Shown here in pieces: positions 12,425 to 23,762 of a DNA stretch of 53,302 nt. This stretch comes from Pezicula radicicola. Lineage: Eukaryota > Ascomycota > Leotiomycetes > Helotiales > Dermateaceae. The position numbers were made by a program, and so were the translations under genes. The notes beneath the pieces are model-generated. The model was not told the DNA's origin and did not search any database. It saw only the letters and a program-made list of their open reading frames with translations. The stretch spans positions 2,844 through 56,145 of the forward strand of contig PDUO01000126.1 of NCBI GenBank assembly GCA_003008705.1, read 5' to 3'. Within the stretch, counting starts at the first letter, position 1; each line of letters begins with the position of its first letter.

Positions 12425-13452
12425 TGCTCAAGAGTCGGGGGTTGTTTAGAGAGAAAAGGATACTAGGTATGAAATTGTAGAGAAGGAAATAAGAGCAGTG
12501 TTAACCCTGACATCGCTGTTAAAACAGAGAAGCGTGTTGGCAGCGAAGAAGTTAGGAGGCATACAGGGTCCTCTTCTGCTAGAGAGTCGAGGGTTGTTCT
12601 AAAGAAGAAGAAGAAGAGGAAGAAGAAGGACAGTGAATTTAAGATAATTAACAAGGGAGACAACAACGCCAGCCCCGACATTATTATTAAGACAAAGAAG
12701 TGTAAAAGCAGCAAGGAAGACAAGGTCGATGCCAACCTCAACCATCTCGAGGTTATACTATACCAAAGGTTAGCAAGAGGGCCAGGTCGGCTTCTTCTAG
12801 AGAGTCGAGGATTGTCAAGAGGGAGAAGGATAATAACAATACTAACCCCAACATCGTTGTTGGAACAAAGAGGTATAGTAGTACCAAGGATAACATAGTC
12901 GATACCAAGCCCGAGACCACAAGATACGAAAACCAAGACAAGCTGGATGTTTGTATCGAGAAATACCAAACAACAAACAAGAGAGAGAAAATCCTACCTA
13001 AAGATACAATTACTAACATTAATATCAACTAGGAACCTACAATAAATCACAGAACTGCTTGGAAGAACCTAGGTCTGGTTATGCCTCTATTTGTCTTACT
13101 TTTTATTACAAATATTATATACACAAAGGTTATCTCCCTCGAAGGCCTCTAGCTATATAGATACCTCCTTCTTGACAGAATAGTCCCCCCTAGTTCCTGT
13201 CGGCAATTAGTCTTTATAGTAGTACTACGTCGATACCTCGTATTTTATCTTAGAAACCTAGCCGCATATATTACAAAGAAATTAGAGATAATTAGCCTTC
13301 TATTACTATGTTTTATCTCCTAAGATATAAAGCGGTTTATTAGATCGTACCTAGACAAGTGTATAAATAATAATACACTAAAACATATAATACCGCCTCC
13401 TTCTCCCTTACAGGATACTCCAAATATAATAGATTTACCTAAGAGACCCTAA
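12425..13452 (+). pseudogene. Lys-rich tandem-repeat protein with C-terminal membrane segments, decayed
   Basis: Three diverged tandem units of roughly 150-200 bases can be read on the plus strand. Each has a Ser/Arg-Glu-Ser-Arg-Val-Val lead (QESGVV, ARESRVVLKKKKK, SRESRIVKREK) followed by an Asn-rich segment with a shared NPDIAVKTEK / SPDIIIKTKK / NPNIVVGTKR motif. A frameshift lies between units two and three near 12764. After unit three the same frame continues past TAG 13030 into a hydrophobic segment (LGLVMPLFVLLFITNIIYT), a second one (QLVFIVVLRRYLVFYL) and a basic tail ending at TAA 13450. Further in-frame stops lie near 13151 and 13321. The layout suggests a basic, possibly nucleic-acid-associated N-terminus tethered to a membrane; this is inference only. 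Confidence 0.4.
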
Positions 13453-13739
13453 ATTCCACTTCCTCTTCCTTTAGACCAGCATAAAACCATCCCGAGTTGT
13501 CCCACCTTGAGCTTTTTTGATGGATATCATTGCTACAAGCATGCCTCGCTTCGGTGCTGTTATGCTTTATCAGATACTAAAATTAGTTGGGGTATACATT
13601 GTTGTTGCTGTAGTGTATTTCTTGTCTAGGGTTGGTGGAGCCGTTGGTTCGAAGAATGAATCGCATGATTCAAAATGCCAAGCAAAGATAAAGGAAGATA
13701 ACTAACAGTACAATACAAGTTTCTTGCTCTAACCTAAAA

Positions 13740-14333
13740 TATACATACTCGGTTGCTGAAAGTCATGGATATAGAAATGCTGGCAGCTATGAAGGAAAGA
13801 CCAATAATTCTGTCAACCCCAGGTACGCCAAACCTTCATCTCACGGACTCGTCGATGCTAACAGCTATGGATGTAGAAATAAGGCTGCTACTTTCAGCCG
13901 CACTCAAACCTTTCAGACTGCATTAGAAGATACACACTAGGGATCTTCAAATAAGGAAAACTACAAAGGCAAGTAACCGACAACAGTAAAAGAGGATAGA
14001 GCCAAGGAAGAAGATAACGAAGTGAATGCAAGAGTTACGACAAGAGAAGCCACCAAAGCTTAACAAACCCCTCGGATCGCATTGAGGAATACACATCCAG
14101 GATCTTCAAATGAGGAAAACTCCGAAGGGAAGCAACTGGGCACAGTGATAAAGGATATAGTCAAGGAACAAGATGACGGATTGAATGTAAGAATTGCGAC
14201 AAGAGAAATCACCAAATCTCCATTACTAGAACCAAAGCCAGAATCGGAGAACAAGGGCAAGTCCCTTGGAAAATCAATTACACAAGCGGCGAAGAAAGGC
14301 GCTACAGCTGCAATTTCAGGTGCAAGTCAATGA
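13740..14333 (+). pseudogene. Decayed tandem-repeat protein relic
   Basis: Two copies of a roughly 157-base unit sit in tandem (starting about 13921 and 14079). They encode TH-GSSNKENYKGK and THPGSSNEENSEGKQ followed by VNARVTTREATK and LNVRIATREITK. Copy one has TAA where copy two has CAA (Gln), a C-to-T change. Copy two continues open to TGA 14331-14333 with a Lys/Ala-rich end. Upstream in the same frame is a shorter internal repeat (SHGYRNAG, NSYGCRNK). A small hydrophobic open frame at 13517-13705 may be an earlier exon. No family recognised. Confidence 0.35.
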
Positions 14334-14689
14334 TATAGGTGTGTTGGAAAGATTAAGGGCTGAGGTTGTGGAGGAGGGTGCATAACTCTGTTGCGGACAA
14401 GGTGGAGCGGGAACACGTGACTCTGTAGCCCGTGGCAAAATGCTGCCCCGGTGGCACTTCCCTTTTCATTCTTTCGCTGTCTCCTCAGGAAATAGCACGC
14501 TGCTTAACTTCGCCATCCCAGCCAGCGACCCATACAACTCACCAGACGGCAGGGCGAGAATGGTGGACTGGACTTCATTCTTCTGAGTGAGGAAGCAAAT
14601 GCCTAGATTCCGTCATCACATTGCGCGCCTCGACTCGATCTATCCCAGGACCGTTGCAAGCAATCCTCCCCTCCACCCACGAATCAACA

Positions 14690-17600
14690 ATGGACGAAGA
14701 TGCCCCCCTCGCAGACAAATTCCTTGTCTTTCCCCAGCTCGAGCAGGCTCGACTTGAGTTGGATTCCAAACTCTCGACGCTTGTTGTGCGGACTGCCGAC
14801 TTCGAGCAACAACTAGTAGAGGCTTTGGATAAGTTACGGAATATATACGAGGAGGAGCAAGACGAAGAAGGACGACACAAAGCCCCCCCCCTTCAAGGAC
14901 TGGGCTGGCAGAAAAGGCATGAGTCGACCCCACCTCTTGCAAGTAACGCGCTTTGCATCCAGCGCACATTACCATGCTCTGCCTCAACGGACACGCTTGG
15001 CTATGGAACAGGTGTGCAAGAAATATAGCATTGACTGGGTTGAGATATACTGGGAATTCGGCGATACAATCGCAACTTCTCGAAAGTCCTTACAGCGGAT
15101 GATTTTTCTCTACAAAAGGAAGATTGTCACCTCGTTCCTGGACTTGGTGGCTTAAGTCGAGCAATCTCGAGCTACGAGGGCCAAGAAGCAGCCGCCAAGA
15201 GCTAAGAAGAAGCTCTTGTATACTTGGGCAGATTTCGAAGCGATCAAGCAAGCAGAGCTACCATCCCCTGCGTTAAGCCAAGGCAATGGCTCTGTAAGTG
15301 GTTTTGGAAGTGAGTCTGACAGTCACCGAGACGATGAAGATGCACAAACACACGAGGGAGAAATCCAAGGAAGGAACAACAGCTTGGCTGGAGTAGAGAT
15401 CAATCACTACCGACAAGTTGCTGTGGACACCGAATCCCAACAGCCTCAATCTTCTGTAGCTACCCCGGAGCAAGGACGTCGCGCTCCCCGAGAACTTCCT
15501 CCTTTCGAGGAGGACTCTGATATGCTGGACTCTTTGAAATCCCAAGAGCACGACTGGGGCAACGAAGACGTCAGTAATGACAGCCATGTTTCTACAGATA
15601 TGGACATCCTGGATGCCCAGGTTACATCAAGCACACCAAGGGGCCCTCTTTCTCCTTTGGCCTCCAGTAACAACCCTTTTGCACCTACGATTGGACGGCT
15701 TTGGATAGAACAGAATCCAAAGTTGATGGAGGAATATTGGGGCAAGGAGGATGCGAAACTTCTCTGGAAGGGATCACAGATAAGCAAAAAAGAAGTTGCT
15801 CTCCTGGACGACGGGCAGTGTCTGAATGATGAGCTTATCAATTTTCATCTTACGACGGTACTTGATGGAATACCTGAACCTAGTTCTATTGGCTTTAAGA
15901 ATAGTTTCTTTATCGAACGATTACGCAAAGGTCTTCCGGTTAAGGATGGGTGAAACAAAGCAAACTCGTTGCTAGTACCGATACACGAGAACTCGCACTG
16001 GTATCTAGCTGTTATTGGGAGCCTCTCTCCTCCAGATGGATGCGACAATAAGACACCATTTATTATAATGCTTGACTCAATCCCTGGATAAGAACACAGC
16101 TACAATCGTACGATATCTTTGTTGAGTATATACATTCGCGAGCATTCTCATCAAAAGGACCTCACTATTATTAAAAGGCAGCCAATGTAGAGACTTCGAC
16201 AGGACAATAACTATGATTGTGGGGGTTTCCTCCTTGAATACGCAAAGCTATAGGTGCGGCCAGAAGTGGGGATTTTATCATTAGGTAACTACCGCATTGA
16301 TACTGTTCACATCAGAAACCAGATGAGAGAGTTGGTCTTTAAGCTCAAGAAGGAGCAGGACCTAAAGACAAACAGTACGGCAGAGGTCAATTCTTCTTCA
16401 GAGGAAGCTGAAGATGCTGGGAATCGCATGCAGGCTGTAGAGGAAGAGAAGCAGGATAGTATAAATAGACTTAGTACAACAGCTGTTCACAAGGTCGAGG
16501 GAGATATCACAACGGTGGAGCAGAAATGGAGCGCAAGCAGCATGCCAGAGGCCCGAATTGCACTTCCGGTCAAAGATGTTGGAGAACTTCGCCCTATGGA
16601 GGCGATCGAGCCTTACAAGAAACGAGCTCTAAGTCCAGTCAACAGTACAGCAGATGTCCAAAGTTCTATTGTCGAGTTCTATGGTTTGCTGCACAGTCCG
16701 GTGGAGACGATCGGAAGGGCATGGAGTATAAGAGCGAGCCTACAGCACCTGGATACATCATAGGAAAAGAAGTGGCAGCTGGGGCCATTGATATGTTTCC
16801 AAAAAGGTCTTCCCCGAAATTCGAATACAAACACAAACATGGCTGACATCTCCCATTAGCAATACGATTTCTTGCCAAGAAGACAAATTTTCTCCAATTG
16901 TCAGTTCAGTCTTGCATATACAAGTTCTACAATGACCTTGTAACACTCCTCCCAATGCATAATAAAGACCTACAAGAAGGGCAGGTAGTAAAGCAACACT
17001 AGGAAATGGTTCTTCAGGGAGATGAGATGGACTTGCAATCTTTGGACCAGCTCGAACTTAGAGCTCCACAGATTGTGCTTCCTAGATTCCCTTGTAAGCC
17101 TTCGATTATTCAATCCAGAGTCTCCTACAGCCTATTAACAGCAAACAGCATTTCCTCAGCAACCTTCTATGCGAAACATTGCTGAATTACGGAACTGGTC
17201 GACACACCTTCAGGCAGCTATCACTGAAATGAAAGCATACCATGGATCTATTATCGAAGCATAAATATTAACGATTGATGCCGAAGTTGAAAAGACTATG
17301 ATGCAGAGAAGGCAAGAGCCGGAGGCAGCAGAAAACTTGGTTGGCATTCTTGAAAAGACGCATGTACAAACACATGCAATAGCAAGAGTAATGCATGGAA
17401 AAAGTCAACGTCAAAACGCTTCTATCGAAGAACTACAAAACGAAAAGGCAGCCTTGAACTCTAAGCGGCGGCAGAACTGGATTGCTGAGATAGATAGGGA
17501 GATCGAGAAGGAGATAGAAGCATCCCTCGAGATCGCAATTATGAAGTCAAGGATGGAAGAATCTTTTAAGGAGATAAGTCGAACAATTCGCAATGCTTCT

Positions 17601-17696
17601 TGTTTGCCTGATTTTCTCACCAAAGATACAAGTGCATATTTAAAGGCTTGTGGTGCTGAGATGCAAGGAGGCGAAGAGGCGAAAATACATAGTTAA
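14690..17696 (+). pseudogene. Ulp1-family (C48) cysteine protease, long multi-domain pseudogene
   Basis: Ulp1 proteases cut SUMO-like modifiers from proteins. The relic starts at ATG 14690 (MDEDAPLADKF) with a coiled coil, then changes frame at a run of C bases near 14885. From 14919 one frame carries everything else: a linker with acidic and Ser-rich regions, the LNDELINF motif (about 15810-15845), the HWYLAV His box (about 15998), the LDS Asp box (about 16072) and DNNYDCGGF with the catalytic Cys (about 16208-16230). His, Asp and Cys of the triad all remain. A C-terminal coiled coil (REIEKEIEASLEIAIMKSRMEE) ends at TAA 17694. In-frame stops: TAG 15153, TGA 15951, TAA near 16089, and TAGs near 16188 and 16251; more lie between 16763 and 17298. 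Such proteases are often carried by fungal DNA transposons, so transposon cargo is possible, but no transposase or terminal repeats are seen here. Confidence 0.72.
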
Positions 17697-18588
17697 AAGC
17701 GGCCTTTCCAAGAGGCTTTCAAAGGGGAAGGCGGCGCAGGGGGGCAAAGATAAAATAGGAGATATACATTTTCTTAGTGTTGCTTAGCTATATACAAATG
17801 TAGTTCTTAGCTAACGCGCCAAGGAGTGCTAGGACAGAAGGGAAGGGAAAAATCAAGTAAAAAAAAATAGATTATTTTATATTTACAAGTATTACCTAAC
17901 ATTCACCACGCTATCTCATGAATTCTTCGACCAATAGGATCGATTCCAGGAGACGATTGAGAATGGCAAAAATGAGCTAGCATTAGACTAACTATGTTAA
18001 ACCAGTGGTAGAGGTTATCACACCCAAGATCCAACTCTACATAGACAAGAGAGAGGAGTTACTAACGGGTGACTTGGTAACCTTTGATTAAAACCAGCTA
18101 TTGCTGAATTATTTGTAGATAAGACTTGCATTTCCTAAAACAAGTACCAGAAGATTAGGATCAACCTTTAAGACGGGCTGAGCGACATGTGTAGCCTGAC
18201 GCGAGGAAGAGTGATAGCTACCTGTAACTAACTCTTCCTCCTAATCCTCCTTTTCCAGCGCTAGTAGTGCGCCATAGAACTCCTCATTATACTTAATATA
18301 TAAATCATACCACGATATAGGATTTATCCCTAACTTAGAAGACGAAATAACTTACTACGATCACTCATACTATACACCTGGTGTTGCGAAGCACTAGCGA
18401 CAATTGGTCTTAGTACCCTGAGTACTGTAGTACAGGAGGTATATGATTTTTACTTTCGGCCTACCCAATGGGACTTCTCAAGCAAGCACTGGTAGGTTTT
18501 GTGCAACTGTTTTCTTGATAACGTCTACTAACATTGTTAGCTATACGGACGAACCCCCAGCTCAGGAACCAAGTGTAAATGAGACCGA
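17697..18588. other. No gene seen
   Basis: Mixed-composition sequence with a poly-A stretch near 17860 and no open frame with recognisable content. An 80-codon plus-strand frame at 18443-18685 partly overlaps the next entry and has no supporting motif. Confidence 0.4.
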
Positions 18589-19449
18589 ATGCGTGGAGAA
18601 GACCGAATCGGTACCCATTGCGTACTGTACATATATCATGCAAATAGGCCAGCAGGTTCGGCGGGTGATAATGTCACTCTTTTAGGAGATTCTGATCTCG
18701 ATAATCGTGAAAATGTCTCTATTAGACCTGGAAATCGAACGAAACGCTGGAGATTGAACACATACAAGGATATCGAATCCAACGGTGCCTATAGTACAGA
18801 AAACAAGGACCGCAGTCTTGATGGTAACGAAGGCAATAACAGTGAAAGTTTTTCGCCAGAAACTCGATCAGATGAGGGGAATCTACAAAGCGATGAAGCC
18901 ACGAAACAAGAAGCAATCGAAGCTTTAACAAACAAAATTAGGAAAGCAATACACACAAGATTTCCTACTAAAAAGAGGGGCAACAAAAATATTAGAAGGC
19001 TCCCAGAGACGCAACAAGGAGGGGATGCTACTATAATTTCATAGTCCATCGCTCAGAGTCAGATAGAGTCGCAACCGTGTAACACCGAGGCTATACTATC
19101 TGAATTCAACATCCGCTTTGCTGAGGGACAGTCTAGTAGTAAAGATCGCCCGTTATACCTAGAATTATTACTCTAGAACCGGTTGAAAAGCATGCTTCGA
19201 GGAGCACAGGACGTAGTTTAGAAGTACAGATTTCTTGCTGTATGTCTTTGCCGTATACGTAGCATCAATCCAACTGCTTCGGTGGATCGGCCACGTTTGT
19301 ATGAGCCTATTGAGCTGGGAAACTCTCTACATTTCTAGGAAGCTAATGATTTGGTGGATCGGCCCTATTCGTATAAGCCTCTTGACTTAGGATGGCCTGA
19401 CAGATTGGAAGTAGATGTCTTAAACCAAGCTGAAGATACTGGAATCTGA
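18589..19449 (+). pseudogene. Decayed hydrophilic protein relic with internal repeat
   Basis: A plus-strand frame open to TAG 19042 encodes a polar, Glu/Lys-rich protein (TKQEAIEALTNKIRKAIHTRF). The same frame continues past the stop into a region with two copies of a VDRPRLYEPIELG / VDRPYSYKPLDLG unit about 100 bases apart, with three further in-frame stops. Family not recognised; ends near TGA 19447-19449. Confidence 0.3.
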
Positions 19450-19785
19450 GGAAATCCTATATACAATTGACTAGTATATTGAAACACGACTTCTAGCAGC
19501 CTAATGTTAGATCCACTAAGGAAGCCCATTCTTTGTCCTTCCCTATAGATAGTACGACACATACAGCCTTACTACCTGGCTCTATGTGTAATGAATATTT
19601 TATACTAATAACAAGCTCTGATTCTACTTCGAGAGTGAAAGTTGTACGCCGCCCCGTGGCTCGCTCTTTAAGTGTACCAGTTGTAGAGCCAATTATAATA
19701 ATAGGTATCAGAATGACACAATTATCCTTGCCCACCAACTCCCCCAAGTTTGACCTACCGCTCTGAAATACCGGTAGTTATACTA

Positions 19786-19937
19786 CAGTGGGGTGAAATA
19801 AGTTTGTATCCCCCCCCCTTGTCGCCAAGACCACTTCAGGGTGTCATGACTGCGCACTTTTTAGAACTCTCCCCTAGAAAGTGCGTATTTTTGAGACCGA
19901 CCAGGGGGGGGGGATACAAACTTATTTCACCCCACTG
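19786..19937. mobile_element. Tc1/mariner-type MITE with perfect 33-bp TIRs
   Basis: A 152-bp element flanked by TA on both sides (19784-19785 and 19938-19939). It begins CAGTGGGGTGAAATAAGT and ends with the exact reverse complement; the inverted repeats match for 33 bases up to a run of 9-10 C or G. A second inner inversion (CGCACTTT / AAAGTGCG) lets it fold into a long hairpin. TA target duplications and CAGTGG ends are typical of Tc1/mariner-mobilised MITEs. It has no coding capacity. The lack of TIR mismatches suggests recent insertion and little RIP damage. Confidence 0.93.
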
Positions 19938-20257
19938 TATGAAGGAAAGATAATATTTCTTTTCTGGGCGAGGGACGATCGCTTTAACAATATCGATTAG
20001 CTACATTACACCAACCAGTTAGTGTACATAGTATTAATTTTCCAAATATGACGGACATACCCTGGAATGCCTACGGTGATCGCAAATGAAATGATACTAA
20101 GATCCCTGTCTATAAATGGGGTTTGGTAGAGAGACGGCATATCTCGGGCAATGAAGTTAAACCAAGATTTACTTGTCCGGGCCGCCGTGGCTCGTGCGAA
20201 TTACTCTATCACTGTATTTTCAATCGCCATCTTTGAATTTCGTACGAGCTGCTAGAA

Positions 20258-21610
20258 TTATTGATAAATTGGGTGAAAAGTTCGAGTGTCGACATTATAA
20301 AGCGGGTCACTCTCAGATGTTTCGCTGTCTTCTAGTAGAAGGATCGGGTGGCTCTTGACAAGAGATAGAATGGCTCTGCATAGAGACTTGATAGGGGAGA
20401 AGTCTCTCGCCCCGACAGTCAAGATATTGAAGAAACTCTCCCGTAGGAAGTCTCGGACAGTACGATGAAGGAAGCCAATATGAAAGCGATACATGGAGAA
20501 CACTTGATTACCCCACCTACTCGCTCGGACTTCACCTTCACTTTTCCGAACTCGTACTAAATCTCTACAGCGATCGTTGATTCTTGTCTTCGCAGTCTCT
20601 CCGAGTGTTAGGAATGACTTTTCGTAGCTTTACAACACCCCGGGACTGTCCTAGCCTTTTAATCGTCCTTCTCTATTTTAAATTCGACGCAGCGTTGCCC
20701 TAAGAGTGGAAAGTTGTCAAGGCGACTTTCTTCAACTTGAATAAGGATTAGTAGTACCCTGGCTGTCTGGACTTGGTAAATAGGATCAATGCGGTTCCAC
20801 ACCTGCCGGAAGTAGTCATCAAGTTTAGGTGGTATCTCGTTGATTCTTCTTTGCGGATGCTTGCAAGATTCTTAAGACTGGAGATCCCTCTCAAGGCCTC
20901 TTACTACGAGGAAAACCCAAAGAAACACACCTTGGGCACGTGTTGCAAGTTGTGAAATGATTTCATGACACCTACGGACTTTTTCACCGCTCTCTAGGAG
21001 AGGCACGCTCTTCTCAAGCTTTTGATGTATGTAGGTTTTTATGTCGTTTATCGTGTAATCCTCGAGAAGAAAGAAAGGACAAGAGCTCTTAAATGCACGC
21101 TCGAAGGCAGTCCATGGGCGACTTGATGTGTATATCTTGATATACTGGCACGCTGCCAATTTCTTCACAATGTTGATGATCTCATATTCGTCTCCGATGA
21201 AGAAGCAGAACTTCTTTGCGCCGAGATCCAAGCCGGGAATAAGTTCAATAGCAGCGGTCTTTTAAGCTTTTCAAGATAATTCTTTTCACAACACCGTGAA
21301 GCTTTCCACCCTTCGAAATTTAGCACCTTAGTTAGCTGTGAGCTTGTCAAGAAGAGCTAGTAGCTCTGACACTCGGCCGCGTACTTTCGAATGGGAGTCT
21401 CATCGTCGGAGAGTATCGCCGACGACAGCTTGCTTACTTGTCGCTCCTAATTACAACGTCTTCGCCAAGCAGTCGAAGATCCTCGATTGCCTTAGTTGTG
21501 CCTTGTACCGAGTTGTACAGTTCTTTGCTGGCCGACAGAATACTCCATCCTTGCTCAATAAATTGAAATATGTTTGGGACGAGTCCGATTAGCACAAGGG
21601 CCTCGGCCAT
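20258..21610 (-). pseudogene. NACHT-type NLR (STAND NTPase) pseudogene, Walker A region deleted
   Basis: Fungal NLRs are intracellular receptors for non-self and cell death. Reading on the minus strand from ATG 21610: MAEALVLIGLVPNIFQFIEQG and SASKELYNS match the N-terminal domain common to these proteins (LG..A.VQFVDFG..L.S...ELY). After stops and frameshifts comes the NTPase core with a degraded Walker B (CFFIGDEYE), then IYTSSRPWTAFERAF, the AQGVFLWVFLVV helix, the PPKLDDYFRQVW / IYQVQTARVLL segment and, near 20460, the FLHRTVRDFL motif. No GxxGxGKS/T loop is found in the short gap between the N-terminal part and Walker B, so a deletion removed it. No repeat domain is seen downstream. Confidence 0.82.
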
Positions 21611-21779
21611 ATCATAGGCTTACAGCAAATAGAGCCACTTGTTCCCCACTCATTCAAGCTTCTTTTATACTTCAAGACATCCTATAGCTGTATCTGAACA
21701 AAGCTCTATAACGCAACCTCGATTGCAACACTTGCATCTTCCTCTTTTCTAGGATTTAGGAAAATTGTATTTAATTAAC

Positions 21780-22664
21780 CCTTTGCATTACAGAAATAAC
21801 GGAGCTATATAATTGGAAAGCGACGATTACACGCTTAACAAATGAATTCGAGCAAGCTTCTCGTATTCTTATTCAACTTAAACAAGCACAACAACATACA
21901 TCAGAATGTTCCAATCTAAACAAATCATCAAACCACACCTTTTCAAAGCCGAAGCTCCCACAGCCTTCTTACCCATCGTCCTCTCAAATCCAGTACAGAA
22001 AGCACACGGATCCAAATCAAAACCCAGACAACAAACAAAGACAATTGCAAAGCAGCCACAAACCCAAGAACAACAAAACCACCCCATTTAAAAATCACCT
22101 CCACCAATGCTACAAAGAATACTAATCTATCCCCCTAAACTACATAAACCTCGACCCGACAATATCTCAAACCTACTACACACCATCTCCAGACCCTTCA
22201 AATACACCAAGTCACTCTCACTCGCAACATCTCACTCCTCCACAACGACACCTACATCCCCCCAAAACCCACCAAACCTCATTGATCTAAAAGCCGTCCT
22301 AACAAACGCAACAACGACTATAAACGAGGCATCTAACCTAATCCGTACGAAATGGTATGACTGGGAAAAGACTGAGCGGGCTGCTGTAATAGAGGCTAAT
22401 CAATGGAGGTAGGAGAAGTCGGTTAAGAGGTTGGGGGAGGTGGGACATAGGGATAGGAATGGCAATGGCAATGGCAATGAGAAGGGGCTGTTTGAAAGGG
22501 ATTATTGTAAGGAATTTGGTGGAATGGGAAGGAATGAGGAGAGAGAGATGTTAATACGGAAGATTAATCATAGGGTTCAACAGACCTGGGATCTTGTTGA
22601 GGGATTAGAAGGTATAATTAAGGTTGCTCGGGAGGGACGGGGAGAAGGAGAGGAAGGGAGATAG
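21780..22664 (+). pseudogene. Helical, low-complexity protein relic, family not recognised
   Basis: A single plus-strand frame with stops at TAA 22089 and TAG 22410 encodes a Gln/Lys/Pro-rich first half. A helical second half follows (LKAVLTNATTTINEASNLIRTKWYD, then EREMLIRKINHRVQQTWDLVEGL) with a Gly-Asn repeat between. The Trp-rich, tRNA-free context and coiled-coil character suggest a structural or scaffold protein. It lies head to tail with the NLR relic and is convergent with the minus-strand gene that follows. A hydrophobic stretch can be read to about 22900 in other frames. Function unknown. Confidence 0.35.
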
Positions 22665-23023
22665 GCAAGCTTAGGATCTGTTAAGAGGAGATAAAAAGAA
22701 TTTGATTCACTTGTTTGGGGGCAATGTATACCTTTCTTTAGGGTTACACTCTTTAAATGCATAAAAGGGCTTGTAAATCTTGTGATTGGGATTTCTTTTG
22801 GGTGGTAGTAGTCTGCCATTGGGGTTTAGTGCTTTGGTAGGGGGGATTGGCTTGGGGATTATCTATTTTAGAATTGTGTTTTATTTAGTGTGTTACTTCT
22901 TTTCGGTTTCGGAGGAGCTGGGATGGGATGGGATGGGGGAGGGGGTGCGAGGAGAGGAAGATAAATGGAAATGGGCATGAGTATAGGTATGGGGGATGGA
23001 TATAACTTACCTCTATCTTGAAA

Positions 23024-23730
23024 TCAGAATCCATCTCCATCTCCATCTCCAAATCTACCTTTCTCTTCCCTATCCACTTCCCCACCCTCTTCTTCTTCCT
23101 CTTCCTCGTCTTCGTCTTCAAAAATAGTATTCATATAAGACCCAAGTGCAGAAGAAGCTGAAGAAGCTGTACCATGTATTTTCGATTTCAGATTCCGATT
23201 CGGACTCCGGTTTAGGTCTTGGTTGTTGACATCATTGACATCATAGCTTGGACTTGAAACAAATTCCGATTCCGATTGGATTTCCGAGGGCATAAGATTA
23301 TAAAAAAGATCGGCATCTGCATCATTGGTATCTGAATCTGAATCTGAATTAGGATTGGGATTAAAGTTGAAGTTCTGGTGCTGTTCTATGTTGTTGTTGT
23401 TATCGTCATTGAGAACTTCAAAGGTGCTATTCATGTAGCTGTCTGTTGTGTAACTTGTGTAACCAGTATTCTTTGTGTTTAGATTCTGATTGCGATTAAG
23501 GTTTTGATTTTGGTTTTGGTCTAGCTTTGAGTATTTGATGGTTGGAGTAGTTGGAGTAGTTGGAGTAGGAGTTGGAATAAAATGGTCGTCGAATAAGGAG
23601 TCTAGGGAAGTACCACGTATCTGGATCGGCCAGATCGGTATTGAAGTTTTGGTACAGGTCCAGGTTCAGGTATTTGATCTTCCGAGCAGTATCGAGGACT
23701 AGACAGTCTAAGGGAAGTCTGCTTCTGCTT

Positions 23731-23762
<32 letters not shown>

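Noticed and set aside
12463..13028. Hydrophobic minus-strand frames
   Set aside because: They mirror the Lys- and Asn-rich plus-strand repeat units, whose shared motifs show the plus strand is the coding one.
15273..16048. Minus-strand frames opposite the Ulp1 relic
   Set aside because: The plus strand carries the full protease motif series; the others are shadows.
19784..19939. The 19.8-kb hairpin as a terminator or small RNA gene
   Set aside because: Perfect inverted repeats bounded by TA on both sides fit a MITE far better.
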